Notes: a model not told the origin generated them from the sequence alone. Numbered from the stretch's first letter, positions 8,692 through 17,251 are shown. The stretch is DNA of 64,000 bases from Candidatus Saccharimonadota bacterium (GCA_017404935.1 JAFRBI010000002.1:1-64000), one strand, 5' to 3'. Numbers and translations: made by a program.

Positions 8692-10869
8692 ATGCTTAGG
8701 AAATTTTTCTATACTGTAGCTAATAGACCTAAGATGGCAACATTAGTGGTGCTGTTTGTTGTTGCGATAATAGAAGTAATTTTGTTTCCCGATAAATTTT
8801 TGATTTGTTTTGGCGTTACATTGGTTTTATTCGCTGCAGTAATATTGTTTTATAAACTTTTGGTTTGGTTTTTGAACTTACATTTTAGCGTCAAAAAATA
8901 TTTTATTAGCAAACCGATTCGTAAAGTAAGTGCAGTAGTGCCTAACTATAATTATGCAAAATATTTAAAAGAACGAGTGGAGTCAATTGTTTCGCAGACT
9001 TATCCGATTAGTGAATTGATTATTTTGGATGATGCGTCTTCCGATGGGAGTGTAAAAGCGATAAAAGATATTATGGCCGATTTAAAAATACGATATCCAA
9101 ATTTAAAGGTAAGATTTATTCCGAATCAGAAAAATAGTGGGAATGTGTTTAAACAATGGGAGAAAGGTTTTTCTGAGAGTGAAGGTGATTTTGTTTGGAT
9201 ATGCGAAGCGGATGATACTTGTAGTAAGTATTTTTTGAATACGGTAATGCGTTCATTTAATGATGATAAAGTAGTGCTATCTTATGCAGAGTCTCGAGCT
9301 ATTGATGAGAACGGGAGAGAGCTGATGCCAGATTTGCGTACTTGGGTTGATGAGTTCAAGACGAGGCATTGGGATAAGAGCTACGTGAATGATGGAAAAA
9401 AAGAATTAGCAAATTTTCTCTGCGTTAATAATACGATACCGAATGCTTCTGGAGTAGTGTTTAGGAAGATTAATTCCCCAATTGGCAAATATTTAAGAGA
9501 AGCTCAGAAATTTAGGTTGGTAGGGGATTGGTATTTTTATGCGAAATATTTGTTGAATGGAAAGATCGCATATCATAGTGAAGCATTGAATTATCGTAGA
9601 ATGCAAGATAGTAGCGTTACTTCAACAACAGATAAATACCAGCAATTTTTGGAAATCGAAGCGGTACAAAAGAATATAGGAAATGATGTAAAATTGAGCC
9701 TAGATGCAAAGAGAAAGATAAAAGAATATAGAAGAGTGGTGATGGCTAGTTTTGGTTTATCTGAAAAAGAATTGGATTATATGGCAATTCCGTTTGAAAA
9801 AATTCTTAAAAAGAGCAAGGTAAATGATAAAATACTCCTTAGTGTAATCGTGAGTGCTTATAATGCAGAAGAATATATCGATGCATGTCTTGAATCTGTA
9901 GAAGCGGCCTTACCAGAAAAGTCTGAAATACTTGTAGTGAACGATGGTTCTACTGACAGAACCCTTGAGATAATCAAGGAACATAAAAAGAAATGCCCCA
10001 GTATAAATTATTATACTAAGAAAAATGAAGGGCTGTCTTCAGTGAAGAACTTTGGCTTGTCTAGGGCCAGAGGTCGTTATGTGATTTTTATGGATGCCGA
10101 TGATAAGATCAAATCGGATGGATATTTGGTGATGTTAAAAATGGCGCTTGAAAATGATGCAGATGTGGTAGTTTGCGATATGGCATTAATTTATGATGAC
10201 GGGAGGGTGTACAATTTTCCAGTTTATCATGAAAAACCAGGTGGGCTTTTGGGTTTTTTGGTTGACGGGCTGATGGCGTCTTCTAACAACAAAATGGTGA
10301 AAAAAGTTTTGTATGATAAGGTGGGAAAATATCCCGAGGGGAAGAATAATGAAGACGTAGCGATCACGCCAGTTTTGATGGCTTTGTCTAAGGATACCCA
10401 ATATATCCCGAGCTCGTTCTATGAGTATTACCAGAGGGAAGGATCGATTCAGAATTCTGAATTTGATGAAAAACGATTAATGATTTTCGATACGGTGGAG
10501 CAAGCTTATTTGGCAATCCAAAAAATATTGCCAAAGGAGGCAGAAAGTATCTTTGGGATAATGGTAGGGAATCAACTGATTGCACTTTTGGTGCATGTGA
10601 TGTGTAATATCGAAGACATCAATAAGAGGAATAAATTTATTGGGGAATTTTGTGAAAAATATCGAGCTCTAAATATTTCTGACAATATTTATATTAAAAA
10701 ATACTGTGACGAACTTGGTCTTTTCGAATTACCACGATATATTTTAACGGCATCTCCTAAAAAGATTTATAAATATATTAAGGGTGACAATAAATTAGTT
10801 AATTTTTTGGATTATATTGGGCGAGCGTTTGGAATAAAGATGCTGGCAAAAAAACGCTCTACTAAATAA
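8692..10869 (+). CDS. Membrane-anchored tandem GT2 glycosyltransferase
   Basis: A 725-residue protein with two N-terminal membrane helices (residues ~15-65) followed by two GT2 domains. The first (~82-330) has AVVPNYNYAKYL, LDDASSDGS and WICEADDT; the second (~380-700) has VIVSAYNAEEYI, VNDGSTDRT and FMDADD. Domain 1 is closely related to the stand-alone GT2 at 16358, which shares PNYNYAKYL, QTYPI and the LDDAS motif, so duplication is likely. It follows the GT8/GT2 gene by 8 nt. It presumably acts at the inner membrane face on a lipid-linked glycan. Confidence 0.75.
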   Translation: MLRKFFYTVANRPKMATLVVLFVVAIIEVILFPDKFLICFGVTLVLFAAVILFYKLLVWFLNLHFSVKKYFISKPIRKVSAVVPNYNYAKYLKERVESIVSQTYPISELIILDDASSDGSVKAIKDIMADLKIRYPNLKVRFIPNQKNSGNVFKQWEKGFSESEGDFVWICEADDTCSKYFLNTVMRSFNDDKVVLSYAESRAIDENGRELMPDLRTWVDEFKTRHWDKSYVNDGKKELANFLCVNNTIPNASGVVFRKINSPIGKYLREAQKFRLVGDWYFYAKYLLNGKIAYHSEALNYRRMQDSSVTSTTDKYQQFLEIEAVQKNIGNDVKLSLDAKRKIKEYRRVVMASFGLSEKELDYMAIPFEKILKKSKVNDKILLSVIVSAYNAEEYIDACLESVEAALPEKSEILVVNDGSTDRTLEIIKEHKKKCPSINYYTKKNEGLSSVKNFGLSRARGRYVIFMDADDKIKSDGYLVMLKMALENDADVVVCDMALIYDDGRVYNFPVYHEKPGGLLGFLVDGLMASSNNKMVKKVLYDKVGKYPEGKNNEDVAITPVLMALSKDTQYIPSSFYEYYQREGSIQNSEFDEKRLMIFDTVEQAYLAIQKILPKEAESIFGIMVGNQLIALLVHVMCNIEDINKRNKFIGEFCEKYRALNISDNIYIKKYCDELGLFELPRYILTASPKKIYKYIKGDNKLVNFLDYIGRAFGIKMLAKKRSTK

Positions 10870-10881
10870 GATAGAATTTGG

Positions 10882-10887
10882 TAAAAT
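10882..10887 (+). promoter_or_regulatory. -10 box, leaderless start at 10894
   Basis: TAAAAT ends exactly 6 nt before the ATG. This spacing recurs at seven other genes in the window. The -35 region is weak. Confidence 0.45.
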
Positions 10888-10893
10888 ATAGGT

Positions 10894-13053
10894 ATGGGTT
10901 CAAAAGGTTTAATCGGTAAAGCAAAAAGGACTTTAACAGAAGAGGGGATTTCTTCGGTTGCTAAAAAGACGAAGAATTTTTTGATATATAGAGCTAAGAC
11001 TGGCTTTAAAAAAGAAGAAATGGTAGATATTCTGTTTATCAATGGTTGTGCTTTGTCTCATCCAGAGAGATATCGTGTGGATCATCAGATGGAGCAGTTG
11101 GAGGCAAATGGGCTTAGCGTAGACAAGGTTTTTTATACAGAGGTAAAACCAGAGATGTTAAGGCTTTGCCGGGCGGTGATAGTTTTTAGATGCCCAATTA
11201 CCGATGAGGTAAAAGAATTAATTGAAAAGGCGCACTATTTTAATAAGAGAGTGTTTTTCGATGTAGACGATTTGGTGATAGATACTAAATATACGGATAA
11301 AATTGAATATGTGCAACAAATGAACAAGACAGAAAAAACTACTTATGATGACGGCGTAGTAAGAATGGGTGAAACGATGAGGCTTTGTGATTTTTGTATC
11401 ACTACTACTCCGGCTTTGGCGCGAGAATTAAAAAAATATGATAAAGAAGTGTTCATAAATAAGAATGTAGCAAATGAGAGGATGGTAAAGCTTTCTCTTG
11501 ATGCAATTAAAAATATAAAGAAAGATGCGAGTAAAGTAAAAATTGGGTATCTTAGTGGAAGTATCACTCATAATCCAGATTTTGAGATGATAAAGCCGGC
11601 GCTTGTGAAGATTATGGATGAATTTGAGAACGTGGAATTAGTGGTGATGGGGCATTTGGATTTGCCAAAAGAGTTTGGGCGTTTTGAAAATAGAATCATT
11701 AGACAAACGTTCGGGGATTGGGGAAAGTTGCCAGCAATAATTGCTGAACTAGATATTAATTTGGCGCCAATTGAAGAGTCCATATTTAATGAAGCAAAAT
11801 CTGAGAATAAATGGACAGAAGCGGCATTGTGCAAAGTAGCAACTGTGGCTTCTGATTTTGGAGCGTTTAAGGATGTGATTTCTGATGGCGAAACGGGAGT
11901 TTTGTGTAAGAATGGTGAAGAATGGTATAAAAAATTAAAAATGTTGGTAGAAGACGATTTGCTTAGAAATAAAATTGGTGAAAATGCGCATAAGAAAGCA
12001 ATGAAGGAATATGTGACAACTTATTCTGGACGAGCACTTGCAAAATTTATCAAATCGAAATTAGCAAGGAGTATTGCTTTTGTATTGCCGTCTACTAATG
12101 TAAGTGGTGGAGTGAATGTGGTTTTGAAACACTGTGATATTTTGAGGCAAAATGGAGTGGATGCGATGGTGATTAATATGGACAATAGCGATAATAACAT
12201 AATGAATTCCGATGGCGAAGTAAATGTAGTGAGTGTAGAGAAACATGATATTTCTGCAAAATTTGACGGTATGGTAGCAACGCTTTATACTACAGTGAAA
12301 TTTATTAAAGAATACCCAGATGTAAAGCAAAAATATTATTTGGTGCAAAATTTCGAAACAGACTTTAATGAATATGGGTCAGTAACAAAGCGAGAAGCAA
12401 ACGCCACCTATACAGAGTCGGATGTAAGTTATATTACGATTTCTGAGTGGTGCAAAAAGTGGCTTTCTCAAGATTTTGGTCAAAAGGTAAAATATGCACC
12501 GAATGGAATTGATTTAGATAAATTTGAATTTAGAGAGAGAAAATTTAACAGTGGAAAAATTAAGATTTTGATTGAAGGAAATTCAGACGATTATTATAAA
12601 AATGTGGATGAAAGTTTTAAAATTGTGGAGAAATTAGATAGGAGCAAATACGAGATTGTTTATTTATCTTATCAGGGCGAACCAAAGAAGTGGTATAGAG
12701 TAGATAAATTTTATCATAAAGTGCCAAATGATGAGGTGGGGAAGATTTATTCTGAGTGCGATATATTGCTTAAAACTAGCATATTGGAAAGTTTTTCTTA
12801 CCCGCCGCTTGAAATGATGGCAACTGGTGGTTATGTAGTGGCCGTGCCAAATGAGGGGAATAAAGAGTATTTGAAAGATGGAGAAAACTGTCTGTTTTAT
12901 GAGCAGGGGAACATAGATGAGGCAGTAGAAAAAATTGAAAAAATTGCGAGTGACACCGAGCTCAGAAAAAAGTTAGTAGAGAATTCTAGAAAAATAGTGA
13001 CCGAGCGGGATTGGAAGAAGTTAGAAAAAGAGATTCTGGAGCTTTATAAGTGA
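10894..13053 (+). CDS. Tandem GT-B (GT4-like) glycosyltransferase
   Basis: A 719-residue protein with two GT-B parts. The first (~45-390) has HPERYRVDHQ, FDVDDLV, GYLSGSITHNP and a late EAALCK...SDGETGV donor-site segment. The second (~400-719) starts LPSTNVSGGVNVVLKH and has APNGIDLDKF and ILESFSYPPLEMMA, resembling WsaF-type rhamnosyltransferases. The first part is a paralogue of the next gene. Its stop overlaps the next start as GTGA. A role in extending a rhamnose-containing glycan would fit the rml genes downstream, but that is inference. Confidence 0.7.
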   Translation: MGSKGLIGKAKRTLTEEGISSVAKKTKNFLIYRAKTGFKKEEMVDILFINGCALSHPERYRVDHQMEQLEANGLSVDKVFYTEVKPEMLRLCRAVIVFRCPITDEVKELIEKAHYFNKRVFFDVDDLVIDTKYTDKIEYVQQMNKTEKTTYDDGVVRMGETMRLCDFCITTTPALARELKKYDKEVFINKNVANERMVKLSLDAIKNIKKDASKVKIGYLSGSITHNPDFEMIKPALVKIMDEFENVELVVMGHLDLPKEFGRFENRIIRQTFGDWGKLPAIIAELDINLAPIEESIFNEAKSENKWTEAALCKVATVASDFGAFKDVISDGETGVLCKNGEEWYKKLKMLVEDDLLRNKIGENAHKKAMKEYVTTYSGRALAKFIKSKLARSIAFVLPSTNVSGGVNVVLKHCDILRQNGVDAMVINMDNSDNNIMNSDGEVNVVSVEKHDISAKFDGMVATLYTTVKFIKEYPDVKQKYYLVQNFETDFNEYGSVTKREANATYTESDVSYITISEWCKKWLSQDFGQKVKYAPNGIDLDKFEFRERKFNSGKIKILIEGNSDDYYKNVDESFKIVEKLDRSKYEIVYLSYQGEPKKWYRVDKFYHKVPNDEVGKIYSECDILLKTSILESFSYPPLEMMATGGYVVAVPNEGNKEYLKDGENCLFYEQGNIDEAVEKIEKIASDTELRKKLVENSRKIVTERDWKKLEKEILELYK

Positions 13054-14099
13054 AGAAAGTATTATATATAGCAGAGAACGTTGAATCTGCACAATTTCGA
13101 TATCGGGTAAAAAATGTGGCAGAAGCGCTCCAGGATTCTAGCGACTGGTCGGCTAAGTGGGTTCTTAAATCTGATCTTGCCAATACGGATTTGTTGAATG
13201 TAGATTTGGTGGTAATTTTAAGACAGACAGAAAAAGATGGAATCTTGCTTGATTTTATTAAGAAGGTGCATCTTGCTGGGCTAAAGGTGTTGTTTGATTT
13301 AGATGACCTAGTTTTTGACTATAAAGATCTTCTGATTTTAATGAAAGGAACTAATAGCAAAAATATAGCTTATTGGGCTGGATATATATGGGGGATTAGA
13401 AGAATTGCTAAAAAAGCAGACGGTTTCATTACGACTAATGAATTTTTGGCAGGGAAACTTAAAAGAAGTTTTAATAAACCCTGTGGCGTGATTCCAAATT
13501 CTTTAAACTCGGAACAAATTAAGGTTGCAGATGAGAGCTTGGAAGACAAAAAGCATGGCGGGTTTGCAATAGGCTACTTTTCTGGTTCACCTACACACAC
13601 AAAAGATTTGAAATTAGTAGAACCGGAAATATTTAGATTTTTGGATGAGCATAAAGATGCGAAGTTGAGGATTGTGGGGTATATGGAACTATCTTCTGAA
13701 ATGCAAAGAAGAGTCAAGAATGGCCAGGTTGAGATTTGTGACTTGGTGGACTATCTGGAGCAAATAAAAATGATGTCGAAGGTGGATGTGAATATTGCGC
13801 CGTTAGTAATTTCTGAGTTTACAAATTGTAAATCTGAGCTGAAATTCTTTGAAGCGGCAGTGGTAGAAACTATAACAATTGCTTCTCCTACGTATGCTTT
13901 TAAAAAGGCAATTTCTGATGGTAAAAATGGATTTTTGGCACAGCCGGGTGAATGGTATGACAAGCTAGGATATCTTTATAATAATCCTTCTGAAAATCGT
14001 AAGATTGCCAAAGCTGCTAGAAAATATGCGTTAGAAAATCACTATGGAAAAAAGTTTGTAAAAGAGGTGGAAGAAGCATATAGATTTTTTTGTAACTAA
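13050..14099 (+). CDS. GT4-like glycosyltransferase
   Basis: A 349-residue GT-B enzyme. It shares a RYRV motif, FDLDDLVFD, GYFSGSPTHTKD and a late KFFEAA...SDGKNGF segment with the first half of the preceding protein. The GTG start overlaps the upstream TGA (13050-13053), so it is translated with that gene. It ends the plus-strand run; its last four bases overlap the 3' end of the oppositely oriented reverse transcriptase gene. Donor and acceptor sugars cannot be read from the sequence. Confidence 0.72.
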   Translation: MKKVLYIAENVESAQFRYRVKNVAEALQDSSDWSAKWVLKSDLANTDLLNVDLVVILRQTEKDGILLDFIKKVHLAGLKVLFDLDDLVFDYKDLLILMKGTNSKNIAYWAGYIWGIRRIAKKADGFITTNEFLAGKLKRSFNKPCGVIPNSLNSEQIKVADESLEDKKHGGFAIGYFSGSPTHTKDLKLVEPEIFRFLDEHKDAKLRIVGYMELSSEMQRRVKNGQVEICDLVDYLEQIKMMSKVDVNIAPLVISEFTNCKSELKFFEAAVVETITIASPTYAFKKAISDGKNGFLAQPGEWYDKLGYLYNNPSENRKIAKAARKYALENHYGKKFVKEVEEAYRFFCN

Positions 14100-15409
14100 T
14101 AGTTTTTAATTTTTTTATTGATTGCGCTCTCTCTTAAGATTTTTTTGGAGTGCCGTCTTATATGTAAGACTTGTTTTTGTATAGATAGATTGTTAATAAT
14201 TTTGCTACTTATTTTTTCATAAGTGTCAAGAGGATTTTTATTGATGGCGCCATCTACGTTGTGGCGTGTGCCATTAATTTTTTTAATTTTTCGGTAATGT
14301 TTTTCCACAGTGGGACTTCTCATTATTATTTTATTTAGGTTCATGTAAAATCCTAAATATTGCAAAAACTCTTTATTTTTAGTATATTTTTTTACAAATT
14401 TTTTGGTGATATCTATAAATATTTTTTTATTTGCTTCTATATAAAAAGCTTCTGTTTTGTTGGCCCCGATTTCCAATTTATATTTTTTTATCTCGTTCAA
14501 AATAAAAGCGTATATTTCTTTAGCGTATTCGTCTGGTATTGCCACTAGTATATCGTCACAGTAGCGTTTATAGATAGTTGGTTTAGGTAATTTAGCTAAT
14601 TTGTTGTTGATTGAATTATCAAAATCGTATAAATATATGTTTGAGAGTATGTCGCTAATAGGGGTTCCCTGAGGAATTCCGTATGCATTGTTATTTTTGT
14701 GTTCTAAGACTGTATTACGTATGAATCTATTATATTTTTTAGGATTGATCCAGCTGTTTTTGCCCATGACATATTCGACGTCTTTATAGAAGACATACTT
14801 ATATTTTGTGACTATCTTGATTATAAATTGCAGGTTGTTTTTTGGTAGATCTTCAGAAAATGGTTCAATAGCCTTACGAAGAACAGAATGATTGATACTG
14901 TCAAAAAAGCCTTTAATATCTATGCATAGAACAGTGTATCCATTTAGAGTTTGCAACGATTTAAATAAATCATTAGCAAAATTTATATTAGATTTATTCC
15001 TTTTGCTTTTTGCGGCAATTGGTATTTTTCTATATCCCAAAATAGAATCATTCAGTGTGGAATTTTTTAATTTATATTCGTAATTCTTTCTTAGGACGAA
15101 AGCATAAAAAGACATAATACAAGAATCTCTATGGGCTGGATACATGATAGATCTGTTTTTCTGTTTTATTTCTAGTTTGCCCTCTAGATCTTTCGAATAA
15201 CGTCTTTTTTTCTGATCAATTCGAATGAGTGGCCAAAATTTTAGGGAATTTAACTTATTTGAAAAATAAAGATCTTTTCTATATTTACCATTTATGGCAT
15301 AGTCAGATTTTGATACTTTGGAATCAAAATGTTTGTAGGAAGACTTTATACAACTTTTCTCTTTTGAATCCTGATTTTTTAACCATTCGTCAATTAGCTG
15401 GTCATTCAT
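14096..15409 (-). CDS. Reverse transcriptase of the DRT/unknown-group type (DRT2-like candidate)
   Basis: A 437-residue single-domain reverse transcriptase. Visible motifs: a KNRSIMYPAHRDS segment (~84-96); motif A CIDIKGFFD with Asp164; motif B GIPQGTPISD (~244-253); motif C YCDD at 283-286; motif D GANKTE (~315-320); and YLGF at 351-354. There is no maturase, endonuclease or integrase region. The motif B sequence is QG-type, unlike the SQ-type box of diversity-generating elements. Length, YCDD, and a long structured leader behind a perfect promoter match the layout of defence-associated RTs such as DRT2, which reverse-transcribe an upstream ncRNA. It lies antisense within a glycan locus and looks AT-richer and more Lys/Asn-rich than its neighbours, suggesting acquisition. 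Subfamily assignment is tentative. Confidence 0.8.
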   Translation of the reverse strand: MNDQLIDEWLKNQDSKEKSCIKSSYKHFDSKVSKSDYAINGKYRKDLYFSNKLNSLKFWPLIRIDQKKRRYSKDLEGKLEIKQKNRSIMYPAHRDSCIMSFYAFVLRKNYEYKLKNSTLNDSILGYRKIPIAAKSKRNKSNINFANDLFKSLQTLNGYTVLCIDIKGFFDSINHSVLRKAIEPFSEDLPKNNLQFIIKIVTKYKYVFYKDVEYVMGKNSWINPKKYNRFIRNTVLEHKNNNAYGIPQGTPISDILSNIYLYDFDNSINNKLAKLPKPTIYKRYCDDILVAIPDEYAKEIYAFILNEIKKYKLEIGANKTEAFYIEANKKIFIDITKKFVKKYTKNKEFLQYLGFYMNLNKIIMRSPTVEKHYRKIKKINGTRHNVDGAINKNPLDTYEKISSKIINNLSIQKQVLHIRRHSKKILRESAINKKIKNY

Positions 15410-15737
15410 ACTCTATTATCATGAAATTGGCAAGTCCTCACCAGCACCAGGTTGATAACGGTCTTGCCAATACTATGCGTATAGCACATTGCATCACTAC
15501 GGGGGTGCTTTTTCACATTATGAAATTTAAACTGTATAATAAACTTATGAAGTCTATTGTGTTCAAACTTCTCGAAAGTTTCTTGGAACATCTAATGGGC
15601 CGAGGCCCACATAATGATACAAGAATGAACCTTATCATCAATAATTATGTAATAATCATCAAAGAAAGGTATTGACCTTCGTATCCTATTAAAGTTCGAG
15701 CCCGATGCAATGACTCTCAACACCTCACGTTAAGGAT
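15410..15737 (-). ncRNA. Structured ~330-nt leader, candidate template/partner RNA of the RT
   Basis: The predicted transcript runs from about 15737 down to the RT start and is dense in hairpins. Stems (plus coordinates): 15666-15670/15675-15679; 15612-15619/15633-15640; 15596-15600/15605-15609 (TGGGC/GCCCA, CGAG loop); 15565-15570/15576-15581 extended by 15561-15564/15586-15589; 15483-15487/15505-15509; and 15427-15434/15463-15470 (TTGGCAAG/CTTGCCAA). No convincing protein precedes the RT, although a 61-codon frame (15591-15406) is open and ends in an ATGA overlap with the RT start. RNA ends and function are inferred. Confidence 0.6.
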
Positions 15738-15743
15738 AATTTA

Positions 15744-15771
15744 ATTATAACGTTTTTTAAATATTTGTCAA
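15744..15771 (-). promoter_or_regulatory. Perfect consensus promoter of the RT leader
   Basis: On the minus strand, TTGACA (15771-15766), a 16-bp spacer, and TATAAT (15749-15744). Both hexamers match the sigma-70 consensus fully. Predicted transcription start is about 15737, some 330 nt before the RT start codon. Confidence 0.8.
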
Positions 15772-15807
15772 TCATATTTTGGCGCAGACGTGATACGTAT
15801 AAGAACC

Positions 15808-15846
15808 TACCGTTTAAAATTGCTAAAATATTGATTTTAAACGGTA
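15808..15846. promoter_or_regulatory. 13-bp perfect inverted repeat between divergent promoters
   Basis: TACCGTTTAAAAT (15808-15820) and ATTTTAAACGGTA (15834-15846) are separated by 13 nt. It lies between the RT promoter and the toxin promoter, where an operator or an element end might be expected. It has no T-run, so a simple terminator is less likely. Confidence 0.5.
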
Positions 15847-15861
15847 AGTTTAGGCCGTCCT

Positions 15862-15889
15862 TTGATTTATATCTGTTTAGTGTTATAAT
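15862..15889 (+). promoter_or_regulatory. Promoter of the MazF-like gene
   Basis: TTGATT (15862-15867), 16-bp spacer, TATAAT (15884-15889), ending 7 nt before the ATG at 15897. This supports a leaderless mRNA and rules out a start further upstream. Confidence 0.65.
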
Positions 15890-15896
15890 ATTTTAT

Positions 15897-16283
15897 ATGC
15901 AGAAAGACTTTGATGGTTGGAATGAACTGAAAAAAGACTTGGATGATAGATCTGATTTTTTGCCAGTCAAGGAGGGGGAAGTCTGGTGGTGTTCAATTGG
16001 GATAAACGTAGGTGTTGAGACTTGTGGTAAAAACGAAAAGTATTCTAGACCGGTAGTGATTTTGAAAAAATTAAGTCAATTTGGATTTCTGGGAGTCCCG
16101 TTAACTTCACAAGAGCATACTGGGAGTTGGTATACAGAATTTGTATTCAAAGATAAAAAGCAATATGCCGTGTTGGCACAAGTTCGAGTTTTCAGTACCA
16201 ATAGATTGACTGATAGGATGGGGACACTTCCCCAATCAGATTTTGATAAGATAAAGGGGGGATTTTTGGAATTATATAAATAA
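15897..16283 (+). CDS. MazF/PemK-type toxin, solitary
   Basis: A 128-residue protein. After a short charged N-terminal segment it has the MazF core: EGEVWWCSIGINVG (where the family usually reads GDIWW), SRPVVILKK, a GVPLTS strand and AQVRVFSTNRL. MazF-type proteins are sequence-specific endoribonucleases that form type II toxin-antitoxin pairs. No antitoxin gene is visible on either side, which is odd. The divergent neighbour is the reverse transcriptase, so the two may form one accessory cassette. The ATG at 15897 is chosen because the -10 box lies just upstream; an in-frame upstream ATG at 15765 would place that box inside the gene. Confidence 0.75.
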   Translation: MQKDFDGWNELKKDLDDRSDFLPVKEGEVWWCSIGINVGVETCGKNEKYSRPVVILKKLSQFGFLGVPLTSQEHTGSWYTEFVFKDKKQYAVLAQVRVFSTNRLTDRMGTLPQSDFDKIKGGFLELYK

Positions 16284-16288
16284 ATACA

Positions 16289-16323
16289 CCCTGGCCGAAA
16301 GACCAGGGCAACGGGTATTCCCG
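16289..16323 (+). terminator. Hairpin pair after the toxin gene
   Basis: CCCTGG (16289-16294) pairs with CCAGGG (16303-16308), followed by CGGG/CCCG (16313-16316/16321-16324 region). There is no strong T-run, so termination is only probable. Confidence 0.4.
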
Positions 16324-16357
16324 AATATATTTCCATTATACCATATGGGTTTAAAAA

Positions 16358-17233
16358 ATGCAAGGAGAAAAAAGCATAAGAAGAAAAGCTAAAAAAGTTT
16401 CGGTAATCGTGCCGAATTATAATTATGCCAAATATTTGAGACGGCGAATTCTTTCAATTGGGCAGCAGACCTACCCGATTTATGAACTAATTGTGCTTGA
16501 TGATGCCTCAAAAGATGCCTCAAAAACCATAATCAAAAGAGCAGTGGCGGAAGCGTCTAGACTGAAACCAAACATGAAAATTAAATTGATTTGGAACAAA
16601 GAAAACTCTGGCAAAGCGATTTCGCAGTGGCTTAAAGGTGTGGAAGCGGCGACTGGAGATTATATTTGGATAGCAGAGGCAGATGACGTGGCTAGAAAAG
16701 ATTTCCTAAACGAAGTGATGCGTGGGTTTGAACAAGATGAAGATGTGGTGCTAGCCTACTCTGAGTCGGCTATCATTAATAAATATGGAATTTTGATGAT
16801 GCCGAATTTTCGCCATTCTAGAGATAAAGAGGGAACAGGACATTTTAGAAATAGCTATATTCGTTCAGGGAAAAAAGAAATTGAAGAGATTATGGCGATT
16901 AGGTGTACGATTCCAAATGTGTCTGCGGTGGTTTTTAAAAATACGCCGGAATTTTGCAAATATTTAAAACAGGCAGAAAAGTTTAAACAGGTAGGGGATT
17001 GGTATCTTTATACAAAACTACTTGAAGGCGGCAAAATCTTTTACAACAAAAAGTCTTTAAATCTCTTTAGGGTGCATGGTGGTAGCGCAACCAATCGTGG
17101 AAAAGACCATGTAAGAGAAGTGGAAAGAATGCATGAGTATTTTAGGAATAACTACGATTTAACTCAAGAAAGGCTTGGTTTTATGGGGGTGGAACTTGAG
17201 CGAATCAAGCAGAAATATGGTATAATTAAATAA
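16358..17233 (+). CDS. GT2 glycosyltransferase
   Basis: A 291-residue cytoplasmic GT2 enzyme with SVIVPNYNYAKYL near residue 15, LDDASKDAS, and IWIAEADDVA carrying the DxD-type metal site. It is a near relative of the first GT2 domain of the 725-residue protein at 8692, but lacks membrane helices. It follows the RT/toxin cassette and leads into the rml genes; a TATAAT near its 3' end (17221) probably starts the rml transcript. Its own start has no clear ribosome binding site. Confidence 0.75.
   Translation: MQGEKSIRRKAKKVSVIVPNYNYAKYLRRRILSIGQQTYPIYELIVLDDASKDASKTIIKRAVAEASRLKPNMKIKLIWNKENSGKAISQWLKGVEAATGDYIWIAEADDVARKDFLNEVMRGFEQDEDVVLAYSESAIINKYGILMMPNFRHSRDKEGTGHFRNSYIRSGKKEIEEIMAIRCTIPNVSAVVFKNTPEFCKYLKQAEKFKQVGDWYLYTKLLEGGKIFYNKKSLNLFRVHGGSATNRGKDHVREVERMHEYFRNNYDLTQERLGFMGVELERIKQKYGIIK
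17221..17226 (+). promoter_or_regulatory. -10 box of the rml operon
   Basis: TATAAT overlaps the last codons of the GT2 gene, 25 nt before rmlA. A TTGAGC at 17196-17201 is 19 bp away, so the -35 is poor. GGAG at 17240-17243 serves as ribosome binding site. Confidence 0.4.
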
Positions 17234-17251
17234 ATAATTGGAGTTATTTTA

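Noticed and set aside
14096-15409. RT as diversity-generating retroelement, retron or group II intron
   Set aside because: Motif B is QG-type rather than the SQ-type of DGRs and no template/variable repeat pair was seen; there is no maturase domain; no retron msr/msd with inverted a1/a2 repeats was recognised in the leader.
15229-15675. 148-codon plus-strand frame over the RT start and leader
   Set aside because: It is antisense to the RT and its structured leader, has no promoter or ribosome binding site, and shows no protein family signature. It is kept only as part of the stop-free observation.
15808-15846. Inverted repeat as transposon end
   Set aside because: Only one such pair was seen, with no transposase or target duplication; an operator fits its position better.
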